Shown here one piece after another: positions 1 to 13,422 of a stretch of 64,000 nt of DNA. Below the pieces are notes generated by a model. The model did not search any database. It was not told the DNA's origin and saw only the letters and a program-made list of their open reading frames with translations. A program made the translations under genes and the position numbers. The number at the start of each line of letters is the position of its first letter. Within the stretch, counting starts at the first letter, position 1. The stretch covers positions 379,415-443,414 of the forward strand of contig MU128915.1 of the NCBI GenBank assembly GCA_014904985.1, in the 5' to 3' direction. The DNA is from Hydnum rufescens UP504 (lineage: Eukaryota; Basidiomycota; Agaricomycetes; Cantharellales; Hydnaceae).

Positions 1-45
1 TATTAGCCTGACTATTCGTGCTATCTTCCCGCCCTATCAACGGCT

Positions 46-2854
46 ATGTCTGCCTCTGCTACACCCAGGCCGGCTCGCCCTAATATCTCATCTCCTTCTC
101 CTCCTACCTCTCTCTCTAATTCCCCCCAAAATGCCGTCATCAAGCCTCCCCCACCCCCGCCGCAGCTAGCTGCGCTTCTCTCTGCGGAGGATCTTAGAGA
201 TAAGAGCCTAATGGCTATCTTCGCCGCCCTCAGCAGTGTGGTGAGTTTGTATCAATTATCCGCACCGCGACAACATCGCATCATCCTGATCGCATTCCCG
301 TTGTAGAACAATCAAGGCAAGTGTGACAAGCCTGACAGTGCCATGCCCAATCCTGACCCGATTATCTATAGCTCTTTGTGTCAAGGAGCTAGTAGATGTT
401 TGTCGCAACAAGAAACTGCATGCCCTGGGGTACGCGCTCTCGACCACGCACGTTATGGTCCATCACGTGACTCACTTTGTCTATAGCGGCGCTACCCCAT
501 CAGGTACCCTCAACTCGGCGATCCGTAATCATCTCAACAGATGTGCGGAAAGGTCAACACCTTGCATGCTTTCCCGGCATATTCTCAGTGGAGAAGCTAA
601 TGATGACCGCCTCGCCCCTGCAATCGGCGCCAGGCTAACTAGCCAGACAAAACCTGGCGAAGAAAAGAGCTACCATTGCAACAAAAACGGCAGAACTCGC
701 AAAGGCGTTTGCCTCTGGTTTTTGAGCGAGTGGACTGGCTATCAGAGTCCATTTGCGCGCGAGGGCTTCACTGATGTCCTTATCCACACTGAAGGTGGTC
801 CCGCCCCCAGCCCCTCGCCTGACGATGCCGCGGCACGTGCTATAAGGGAGCATAGCCGGGTTCCTGACGTTGGGGTCGAGTCAGAGGATGAAGAGGCGGA
901 AGCGAACCCTGTGGCTGAAGCAAAACCAACCATCCTCGACTCAACAATCGTTTCTGTACCACATTCTTTGACAATCTCCACTCCTGTGCCTATGCCCGCT
1001 TTTCGCCCTGCTGCTGATCTCATCTCCTCAGGCTTTACGCCTCGTGGTCGTTCCCTATCCCCTGCGTTTACTTCACACAGCGACTCGGACAATGACGGTA
1101 CCAACGGCTCCATGGACTGGGAGAATGGATTCGACCGCCTTGACCTGCAAAACTTCACCTGGTCAGGAGAACCAGATGATGACCTAGAGACGATCCTAAG
1201 TACACCTCGTTCAGTATCTCTGGATCCTGAATGCGGAAATGGGGATGAACGGACATGGGCGGGGCCGAGAATAAGTGATGGGCGTGACTCTGCAACCTTC
1301 CAAGAGTCCGGAATGATTGCTGAAGAAGACGATGGTTCCGGCTGGGAGGATGGGTGCGGGCGAACTGTATCGAACCAGCTTCTGCATCGTGGCAAGGCTG
1401 AAGCAACCGGATCCCATGCCGGACTCATGCTAAGGATCCCGGTAAAGGCCACCCTGCCTCGTGCTAATGCTTCCGATCCTGCAGTACCCCTCGATATGGT
1501 TCCCGACGAGCTCTCCCCCTTCACCCCTGCGAGCTCCTCATTCGGCTCCACCCCTGGTACCGAGCATTCCTTCGCTGGCGATCAAGAGCTACCGTTCGCC
1601 TCAATTGAACCACGGGAGGACTGGCCCTCAAACTTACCACGTGCGCCTGACTTGCTTGATTTGAATTCTCAGAACGGGACTGAGTGTCGCCAGCATGACG
1701 AAGACATCCAGGACCTGCTGGTTGGGCCAGAAGGTGCGTTGTTGGATGAATTGGAGGAAGCCTGGGGTCAACCATACCCGAACCATTTGTCTGTGACAAC
1801 GCTAACGCGGTATTGCCCGGGCATGTGTGTACCAATGCACACTCGTTGTCGAGGGCGATCTCGGAGTACTAGCTTCGATCGATCCATGCGAGACGCGAAA
1901 TATTTCGATCTAGGAGCCTCGGACGCCTCGAACTCGGGTTCTAGAACGTCGCGAGTTCTTTCCCTCCCGAATATCTCCCTGGAATCATATCTGGTCGCTG
2001 GCACCGCATCCCCTCCACCTGCGGGGTTGACCTTGAGAGACGATGGATCCCTTTCAACTCTTAACTACATGTTGGAGAAGCCCATTGTCATTAACACTCG
2101 TGAACCAGTTCAGCCCCCGATACATGTTACTTTGGTTGATTGTACGTCTATCTTCCAATATTTATACTATGGGTTTTGCTGATGAGTCCTCGTAGCTCTT
2201 CCTGTATTTGTTACTACCTATGCCAATGGAGTTAGTCTCCTACGGCAAATGGACAGTGACTATATCAACCTTTCCGCACTCGTCTCCATCGCCCGACCAC
2301 CACTCTCGCCGTCCGAAGTCACCCAGCTCATTGAATCTTGCTTGACTCGACGTGTTATCCCACGACGTTCGGCCTTGCCATCATCATCAGGGAGCCTAGC
2401 TGGAACCTGGGTACCGCTGCCGGATGCGCAAGCATTCTGTGTTTCCGGTCGCCTCAAGATCCCCGGCAAAATCCTCGAACATTTCTTACAGGACAATCTA
2501 GCAGATTTGTTCCCAGACCCTTTACCCGAACTTGCGCGTACTTTCAAGAGCGCTGGTGTCAACATGACCGACTTTAACTCTCTTGCAATCCCGTCAGATC
2601 TGATAGTTAGCGGCGATATTCCAAACAAAGACGCCGTTGTATCCGGATCAGTCACCGCTGAGCGATCGAACACATCATTGAGCGATGGTGTCGTGGTTTC
2701 TACTGGTGGGTCCGTCCCCAAGAGAAGACCTGGACGTCCAAAGGCGACTGCTGCTTCGCGATCGAGGAAAATTGCGGCTACAGCCCCCGTCACGACCCGC
2801 CAGCAGTCTCGCCCAAATACTCGTGCCGGACTAAGAAGCGCCGGTCTCTCTTAA
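46..2854 (+). CDS. APSES/KilA-N-like nuclear DNA-binding protein with AT-hook
   Basis: A multi-exon gene for a low-complexity, Pro/Ser-rich protein, probably a fungal transcription regulator. The start at 46 opens a proline-rich N-terminus followed by a conserved-looking helix (AALLSAEDLRDKSLMAIFAA). An intron at 430-486 joins ...KKLHALG to GATPSGTLNSAIRNHL in frame, and one at 2142-2195 joins the long Ser/Asp-rich exon to LPVFVTTYANGVSLLRQMD. The second half, from about 2196, carries the DYINLSALV and GTWVPLPDA signatures typical of APSES/KilA-N folds in basidiomycetes. Near the C-terminus KRRPGRPKA is a classic AT-hook, followed by a basic tail and a stop at 2852-2854. Splicing between 240 and about 320 could not be resolved, because the frame of exon 1 does not join cleanly. 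Target genes are unknown. It could instead be a chromatin-associated protein without sequence specificity. Confidence 0.7.
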
Positions 2855-3365
2855 TATTTTCCCTTATCGTCTCCGTTGGTTCGCACACCTTCGTCAATCC
2901 CACGAAGCACTTCCTAATACCCCCGTTCGATTTGGGACATAGACGACTGACTACATAGAGGCATCGCTTCCCACTTTATTCGCCAAATCGCGCATTCACC
3001 CCCGAAAGCCCTTGCTTATACCCTTCACCCGCGTCCAGGGGCCCGTGTTTCTTGCGCCCCCAGGCAGTTCGCACAGTACTCCAACTATATGCATACCTCC
3101 CTGATCCGATTTCATGGCAGCCCGCTATCCCGTGTTTCGTTCTCTTAATTTACATCGTTTTTCGTTCGGCCTTATCCAAACATAACACAATCGTTTCTTG
3201 AAGATTTTTTTTCCTTTTCTTCACGCTTGCCCATATTGTGTTTTTATTCCCCCGACTCTTTGTAGCAAATTTCCAGTAAATGACACCTATTTTCTGTCTT
3301 AATCTACCCACGTGAATCCGGCCAAGTCCGACGCACTACGTGTCATTTCCTAGTCAGGATAGACT
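2855..3365. other. intergenic region upstream of the Ca2+-ATPase
   Basis: About 0.5 kb of C/T-rich non-coding sequence between the KilA-N-like gene and the SERCA start. It has pyrimidine tracts (around 3190-3260) as expected for a fungal 3' UTR plus promoter. I see no ORF, RNA gene or defined regulatory element in it. Confidence 0.6.
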
Positions 3366-6933
<3,568 letters not shown>

Positions 6934-7067
6934 AATTTATAAATAGCCGTAAATAAAAAAAATCAGGAACGCCACACTTGAAATCAATATGATCAAATCC
7001 TTACATAATCCGCAGTCCTGATGCTCCTTCAACTCCCAACTACTACAGACCAAAAAACGCCTCCCAA

Positions 7068-8266
7068 ATGTCTAACGCTCTTCTCCTCGACTTCAACGAC
7101 TACATGGTCTCTCCGTCCTCCAAACCTGCCAACCAGTCTTTCTCGCCCTCCTCTTTTGATCACTTCGCCTACGGCCTGGCGTCGTTCGACCTCCTAGCCC
7201 CCACCCAGACCTGTTCGATTCCGAGCTCGAGTCGTCCGCAGACCTGAGCGCCCTCTCCGCCTTAGACATTCCTCCCTATTCCCTTGAGACTCTCCAGGGC
7301 CGACCAGGCTTCTACGGAGATTTCAGGTCAGGACCCGCAAGCACCATCACGGTCTCCAGCGAGAGTCAGAGCTGTCAGGAGTTCGATACGGCTTCGTACT
7401 ACTCCCTCGACTCTTCATCAGGATACCTCCCCACAGAAGCAGTATCGTCACCGTATCCCAACCACCCCACCCACTCTGCCTACAGCACAGCCAAGAGTGA
7501 CGTTGAGCTCGACTTTTCCGATTTCAGCCTCACCATGCCACCCTCCCTTACCCAGCCTTCCATGGCTCCTGTCCCCACTGTGAACATCAAGGTCCTTGAG
7601 CCCAGCGACACGGTGGCGATGGAGCAGACCGTTGCGTCACAACAGGGATACGTGAGACGGCAACCGGTAGACAATGTATATGCGCCCCCTACTCTCCCTG
7701 TTCTCGTCACCACTCCCGCTGCCTTGCCGAAGAAACGCGAGGCCTCCCAATCCCCACAGATGCCTACACCGCCTCACCACCGCGGCCGAATAAACCCGGA
7801 CACCAGTGGTCCCGTCAAGAAATATCCATGCGTTCATTGTCCGCGCTGTAGGTGCTTCCAGGCATACTGGCGTGCCTCCGTAGCTAAGGTTGAATTTTCT
7901 ACTATAGCGTTCGCCCGAGCATTCAACTTGAAGACTCACATGGCGACGCATGATCCCAACCGAATCAAGGCTTTTGTCTGCAGACATCAAGGCTGTGGCC
8001 GATCGTTCTCTCGCAAGCATGACCTTGGTCGCCATCTCACCTCTATTCATGGATCCCGTGACGGGATTCGCGAAGATAGCGAGCCTTCGCTAGTCGGTCA
8101 CCGGAGCTCCGCCGAGTCGCTCTCAACTGCTACTTCGCGCGGTGGTTCTGACGGTAACAATACAGGCCGCATGCATCGAGAACGCGTGTGGTGTGATGGT
8201 TGTGGACGCGGATGGATCAAGGGCACACGCGAAGCCTGCGAATGTGACGAGTACCGCGACGAGTAA
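7068..8266 (+). CDS. C2H2 zinc-finger transcription factor (apparent frameshift)
   Basis: Probable DNA-binding regulator. The N-terminal two thirds are Ser/Pro/Thr-rich and acidic, which looks like an activation region. They are followed by a basic KKREASQSP stretch and two C2H2 fingers. The first (CVHC...FNLKTHMATH) is interrupted by a 60-nt intron at 7848-7907 that restores CVHCPRSFARAF. The second is CRHQGCGRSFSRKHDLGRHL. After a Ser-rich linker the C-terminus has a conserved Cys cluster, WCDGCGRGW...CECDE. The reading frame from ATG 7068 stops early. Adding one C to the C5 run at 7198-7202 would join the MSNALLLDF... N-terminus to the long downstream frame, so either the assembly lost a base or this allele is broken. 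The exact family, such as a relative of a named developmental regulator, is not recognised. Confidence 0.75.
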
Positions 8267-9342
8267 TCGAGACTTTCGCCCAACTTTTGGTCCGTATTCC
8301 TCCTGTGCGTGTTTACCCCTTGTTTCTCACCTCGGGAACATTGCAGATAGACCATTGCTCATTACGCTCCTCCCGCAAGGGAGTTTCGCCTTGGGTCTTC
8401 GGCCATTATTTTCAGGTCATGCATCTGGAAAGGCCACCGTTATCGTCATTCATTCTAAGAAACACCGTGCCCCGTTCCGTCCCGTCATGTGCTTTGCGCC
8501 GCTATGGCATCCGAAGAATCTCATTGACCCAGTGATGGGCGAGGCCGTTTTTCTTTGATCATTGTTTGACAATGGACATTCTCCCTTTGTTCTTTTGACC
8601 CCCTTTTAGTCATTCCTCGGTTGCCTTGGCTTTCCTTTGTTCTCCCATTTACTTTTTCTCGTTAATGTGATGGCCTGCGACGGATCCCGATCTGCTCGTA
8701 GTCCGTCTTAGCTTCTTGTTTGGACAGTTGCTTCGAATGTCAGAAAATGCTAAAAATCACTAGGCGAAGATTTCCTCCTCTTTCGGCCGATCTGAATGGG
8801 ACAGACGAAATGGCCAAATTACATGGTTGCCCTTGCGACGGGTTGAGATGGTCTGGTTTTCCGACGGATGGCGCTAGCGATTCATTCCGCTCATTATTTG
8901 TCCGGAATCATTACTCCAGGAGGAACCTGACCCCACCGGGACATCAATGACATCTGTAATTGCCAAAATCAGGAAAACTGGTGTGCCTACATTTTGAAAG
9001 ATCCGATGATGAGGGAAGCCAAATAACCATCAAGGGGGAGGACACTGATAATCCCATCGGAGCTCAATTGATCAATTCACAAATTGCATGGGATATCAAT
9101 TGCCCTTCCCCAAGGTGGAATCACCAGGGGGATGAAGAAAGAATTCCCAATAAAATGTACGGCTGAGGGACTCGCGTGCGGGGTGAGAGAAGCACCAGCC
9201 ATCATTCTAGCCTGATTTTCCACAGTTTTCAGCTCTTTTTCACTCGTGACACTTATGGCGATACGTGTGACGTGTGACGTATCACTACGACACGGCGTGC
9301 CTTCGGCCCGAAAATTGTTCCCGAGAGGGGAACAAAAGAACA
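8267..9342. other. 3' UTR and intergenic region, no gene recognised
   Basis: About 1.1 kb between the zinc-finger gene and the tRNA pair. Only short open frames with no family resemblance are present. The T-rich run at 8566-8660 is compatible with the end of a transcript. Nothing else is identifiable. Confidence 0.5.
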
Positions 9343-9431
9343 GGTCGAGCTCGGAGTCGAACCGAGGTTGCTCGGAGGCCAACGACTCATGCCATCAGAA
9401 CCGAGCGTGATAACCGTTACACTACTCAACC
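9343..9431 (-). tRNA. tRNA-Gln(CUG) with 18-nt intron
   Basis: The reverse complement folds as a tRNA. A 7-bp acceptor stem pairs GGTTGAG with CTCGACC, allowing one T-G pair. The D-loop contains AACGGTTAT, the anticodon stem is CTCGG/CCGAG, and the T-arm is CTCGG-TTCGACT-CCGAG. The anticodon loop reads TT-CTG-A, giving Gln (CAG codons). About 18 nt (TGGCATGAGTCGTTGGCC) sit between position 37 and position 38, the canonical place for a nuclear tRNA intron. Without the intron the molecule is 71 nt before CCA addition. The structure was folded by eye. Confidence 0.88.
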
Positions 9432-9705
9432 AAACTCGCTGGCTAAGTGTTGTTTCGGGCTAAATATATGGGTCCCAGACAGGAGCATCACCACCTCGGT
9501 ACGCGGCCCATTCTAAAGGTGAATCGGCAAACTTTTCATGCATCTGGCTGTGAAGTTCAATTCCTGAACTCAAAATCCATCTTTTCAAAGCCATAGGGTT
9601 ACTGCCGTAAGGACTATTCATGGGCGAAACACTTAAGCGGAGTTGTTTTTGTGCGGCACTTTGTAGTGGAAACTTGATGGCATTGCGAGAGGTTGAAGCA
9701 CGGAA

Positions 9706-9787
9706 GACGGCTTAGCAAAGTGGTTAATGCGATTGATTAGAAATCAATTCCTCTCTGAGGGCGTAGGTTCGAGTCCTACAGTCGTCG
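9706..9787 (+). tRNA. tRNA-Ser(AGA)
   Basis: The acceptor stem GACGGCT pairs with AGTCGTC. The anticodon stem-loop is ATTGA-TTAGAAA-TCAAT, with anticodon AGA (Ser, UCU). A long class II variable arm with a CTC/GAG stem and a T-arm GTAGG-TTCGAGT-CCTAC complete the 82-nt structure. The long variable arm is diagnostic for serine or leucine, and the anticodon settles serine. No intron is present. Confidence 0.93.
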
Positions 9788-10484
9788 GTTCTTTTGGTGA
9801 GGCCTCGGTCCCTCATATCCGATTCCGTCCCATTGGCTTCCTTTCTTTTCTTTTCTTCTTCAACACGGGACTAGGAAACTGACAGAATCTGTATCAGGAA
9901 ATAGTGAGACTTGGCACGGTGTCTGTCCCCTGCGGTAAAGGAAAGCCGCATGTTGATCTACGATGTATTTTCAGTTTCAACTCGGCACAGCTGCCAACGT
10001 ATTTGGGGTGAGTTTCAGTCATCTGTATTGCTTTAGCCTTCGCAACCGTAGATGAGCCGGCCAGACTGGTTCGAAGGCTATGGTCCAGACATTGTCCCAC
10101 GCGAAGACCGCTTAGTTCCTTCTCTAAATGGCTATAGACGTGCGCTTGTTATTCCAAAAGCTGTGAGGACAATCGAATAAACTATCCGATGCGATCCTAC
10201 TTCATACCGCTTTCTGAATGTGTGAATCTCCCTCACGGTTCTTGCTCCTATGATCCGTAGTGCTGTCCAAAATTACAAAAAGTACCTTGATATATGAACC
10301 ATTGTGGTTACTTGTTAAGGTAGCCAAGAATCATCCGGGTTGAAGTTATGTGGACTCATCATGCAGTGGGTGCTCTTGACATTTAGCCCACGACTTGGAG
10401 TGGGGACAGTATTTCATGCCTGTTTTCAATTCTCTAGGAGCTCGGGAAACCCCGAGTTATACACTTTCACACTGACATAGTGTC
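9788..10484. other. intergenic region, no gene recognised
   Basis: About 0.7 kb after the tRNA-Ser gene. A short pyrimidine tract at 9840-9862 is the only low-complexity element seen. No coding frame with family resemblance was found. The last few hundred bases are presumably the promoter of the small NCE101-type gene. Confidence 0.5.
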
Positions 10485-10720
10485 ATGTATTACTTGCTCT
10501 CTCGGTACGCCAATGCTATGTGGGTGTAGGGGACCCGGATCTCATAAGAAGCTTTAGCGGGCTCGATCCGGTCTTAGGGGTTTTTACTGGTGTCTTGGCC
10601 TACTACTTGTATGAGCGGAATCCGCGCACCGCTCCTCCGCCGGGCGAGAAGCTACACGAGCTCGCGCGTTGGAAGTTTGAGATGTGGAGGGCCGAACGGC
10701 AGGGGCGTTTGGTCGGATAA
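10485..10720 (+). CDS. NCE101: NCE101-family small single-pass membrane protein
   Basis: A 60-residue protein assembled from a 20-nt first exon (10485-10504, encoding MYYLLS plus two bases), a 53-nt intron (10505-10557, GTACGC...TTTAG) and a second exon (10558-10720). It shows the family pattern: a short N-terminus, one hydrophobic segment (LDPVLGVFTGVLAYYLYE), then a Pro/basic stretch with APPPGEKLHEL and a charged Trp-containing tail. Yeast Nce101 was linked to non-classical protein export, but its molecular role is poorly defined. Length and motif order match the family. The start was chosen because only this splice removes the in-frame stop upstream and gives the expected M-x-x-LLS-R-LDP N-terminus. 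Confidence 0.85.
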
Positions 10721-11626
10721 AATATGCGACGTAATGGGTGAATAATGTGTGAGTTGTTTAATTCTTTGGATTTGGATTGTCACTGCCTGTGTATTCACGC
10801 TTGAGACACTTGGGTAAAGTGTTACCCCTCCGCCTTTCACTAGTATACTATCCCAGTTTAACCTTCCTTGCACCATCTTCCATGTGAAAGCATGTTGTAA
10901 CGCTCCTACCATATGCGTTCGATCCTGCTTTTCTACCCTGCATCTTCTTAGGGGGGCCTTCAGCATACGGGTATGAACTTCGTGAGCCCCCAGGGTCCGT
11001 CTTCTGCTCCATGCCATCCTTCCCTCGTGTCAGACGATCGCAGCGCTGAAATAATGCAGCTCGCCGCCGCCACGATAATTGCCTAACATTGAACCAGATA
11101 CCTGTGCTTCCCAGATGACACCATTCGAGTCAGCGATATGTGTGTGCATTCCTTCAGGAAGTGATTTGATATGATTGTTCCCCAAATGGGGTATCGGCGG
11201 GGTGTCATGCCAGCACGCTCCGAAAAGAGGTAGAATGGAGATCCAGAATAAGTGCAGTGCTGGATGTCTTCTTGTCTTATTCACACATTGTTTAATTTCT
11301 CGATTCCATTGACATACACAGCCTGACTTGCCACGCTCACTCACCCTCCGTTTGTCGAGGCTGACTATTTAATCGCTCACAGTACATATGAGCTGTGGCC
11401 CTTTTTGCACGAGTACCCACAGAGGTACCACAGGATGACCACAGGGTTGAGGCCAGACTTATCGTTTCTCGGCATCGCGGATAGTCATCGTCACCAACTG
11501 CCGGCTGAGCGGGCCGTGCTAGCCAATATACCATGACGTCAACCCCCCACATGTGATTGGTAATAAGACGGACAGCCGCCATCGCCGCTATCGTGCGTGC
11601 TGCCGTCGTCACCATCGTCACCCCCA
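10721..11626. other. intergenic region upstream of the phosphate carrier
   Basis: About 0.9 kb containing only short unconvincing frames on either strand. It should hold the 3' UTR of the NCE101-type gene and the promoter of the phosphate carrier. No specific element could be identified. Confidence 0.5.
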
Positions 11627-13110
11627 ATGTCGGCTGTCAAATCCCAGGCGGAAAAGACCAAAGCAAGGCTTGGACCTAATGCACCTCTAGTGCCCATCTT
11701 TACGCCGAGAGACTACAGCATCTTCTTCCTCGCCGGTGAGTACGTCCTTCGCGGCATATTCTACCAATGCTCACGAGTGATCTGCTCTCCAAGGGGCACT
11801 GTGCGCCACTCTAACTCATGGAGCCATGACTCGTACGTTTTGCTAATCCGCGTTCTTGGCTCTGGTGGCGATGGGACATCTAACATCAACGTGTTGACAG
11901 CGATTGACGTGGTGAAGACTCGAATACAAATCGACCCTGCGCTCTCTCGCACGAACATGATCTATGCCGGCGGAAAATCGTAGCAGCAGAGGGTGTCGCT
12001 GGACTCATGACTGGCTTCGGCCCGACTGCAGTGGGATACCTTGCCCAAGGAGGTGCCAAATTCGCGGGATATGAGTACGCTTGGCCACCTATTTCTTTTA
12101 TCTGTGAGGTGCCAACCCGTTCCGTCCATCTACAGGTACTGGAAGAAACAGTTTGTCGAACTCGTTGGATCACACGAGGAAGCTGTCAAGTATCGCACCC
12201 CGATATACCTCGGGGCAGCCTCCACTGCAGAGTAAGGCACCTTGATTCTTTCCAAGCAGAGATCAGACCATAACCATTATCTAGATTCTTTGCCGATATT
12301 CTTCTGACCCCCCTCGAGGCCACACGTATCCGACTCGTTTCAAATCCAAAATACGCAACAGGTCTCGTTACCGGTTTTACCAGACTAGCGCGCGAAGGGG
12401 GAATACGCGAGATGTACGCTGGATTCCTGCCAATCTTGTTCAAGCAGATCCCATATGCCATCGGCCAGTTCACTGTGAGTCCTCTCCCTATTCATCTCAT
12501 CCCTCTTACCACTGTGAGTCCTCTGAAATTCCGTGTTTACCACTATTAGGTAAACGAATTCTGTCACGAAATAGCGTATAGAAACATGACGGAAGAACAA
12601 CAAGCAAACCTCTCCGCCACCTCCAAGTTCGCACTCAACTTAGGTTCCGGCCTCACCGCGGGTGTCGCAGCAGCCATCCTGAGTCAGGTACGCGTATCCC
12701 CCTTCTACTTACAAACCCCCCCCCTTGGATCAATATTTCTCAAATTAACACCCGCATGCATTTGACATTGGTCCATAAAACCAGCCGGCAGACACGCTCC
12801 TTTCGCAAATAAACCGAGGCCACGGACCGACGGGGACCATGCTCACCCGTCTCGCCGTTCTCGCGCGACAAGCTGGTTTCAGAGGCCTTTTCGCGGGCCT
12901 GGGGCCCAGGATCGTCATGACCGCCGGCCTCGTCAGTGGCCAGTTCTTGGCATATGGTGCTATCAAAGACGGTCAGTGGATCTTTTTTTTTGGGGGGGGG
13001 GAGGCTCCTCTCCCGTGGTTTGTTTTATTTACTTACTTCATCTAATTTTTGGACGGTCGGGGGTTGCAGCACTTGGCGCGCCGCCCGGAATAGAGATTCA
13101 TAAAGATTAG
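11627..13110 (+). CDS. mitochondrial phosphate carrier (SLC25 family; apparent frameshift)
   Basis: Inner-membrane carrier that brings inorganic phosphate into the matrix for ATP synthesis. It starts [10 protein letters not shown]. The three SLC25 repeats are visible: [13 protein letters not shown]...[10 protein letters not shown], then [16 protein letters not shown] with [22 protein letters not shown], then [13 protein letters not shown] with [21 protein letters not shown]. All three P-x-D/E-x-x-x-R/Q-type signatures are present, and the [24 protein letters not shown] block is characteristic of phosphate carriers. At least eight exons, separated by introns of about 50-110 nt, join in frame. 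In exon 3, around 11971-11980, one base is missing: the sequence has GGAAAATCG where the family needs an extra base before ATCGTAGCAGC. This is either an assembly error or an inactivating change. The short C-terminal exon (13070-13110) ends in IEIHKD. Confidence 0.92.
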
Positions 13111-13422
13111 ATGATGAACATACACACACACACGAAGAAAAGGAGGATAGAATATGCCTCGGCATCCACATGTTTCTCGATTATTTCCCATGACTTGGCT
13201 GCTTTACCCCGATGTAACACACTGTGCTCTAATATATTCCATTGGTACTCAGGACGCACTGTATTAGTTGTCCACCTCTCCCTGGATGCATTGAACACCA
13301 CCACAGCACGGCCAAATGAAACGATTCGTTCATCAAGACCATATGTGTAGATGTAAAATCAAACAAAACAAAGAAAGGAACAGCCAAAAACGGACGAACA
13401 GCATCTATCTATAACTCCTGAG

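Noticed and set aside
742..1551. 269-codon open frame antisense to the KilA-N-like gene
   Set aside because: It is a shadow of the Ser/Pro-rich coding strand, whose frame carries the family motifs.
2175..2200. CTGATGAGTCC motif like the core of a hammerhead ribozyme
   Set aside because: The motif lies in the intron at 2142-2195. No GAAAC partner strand or closing stems are present nearby, so the resemblance is chance.
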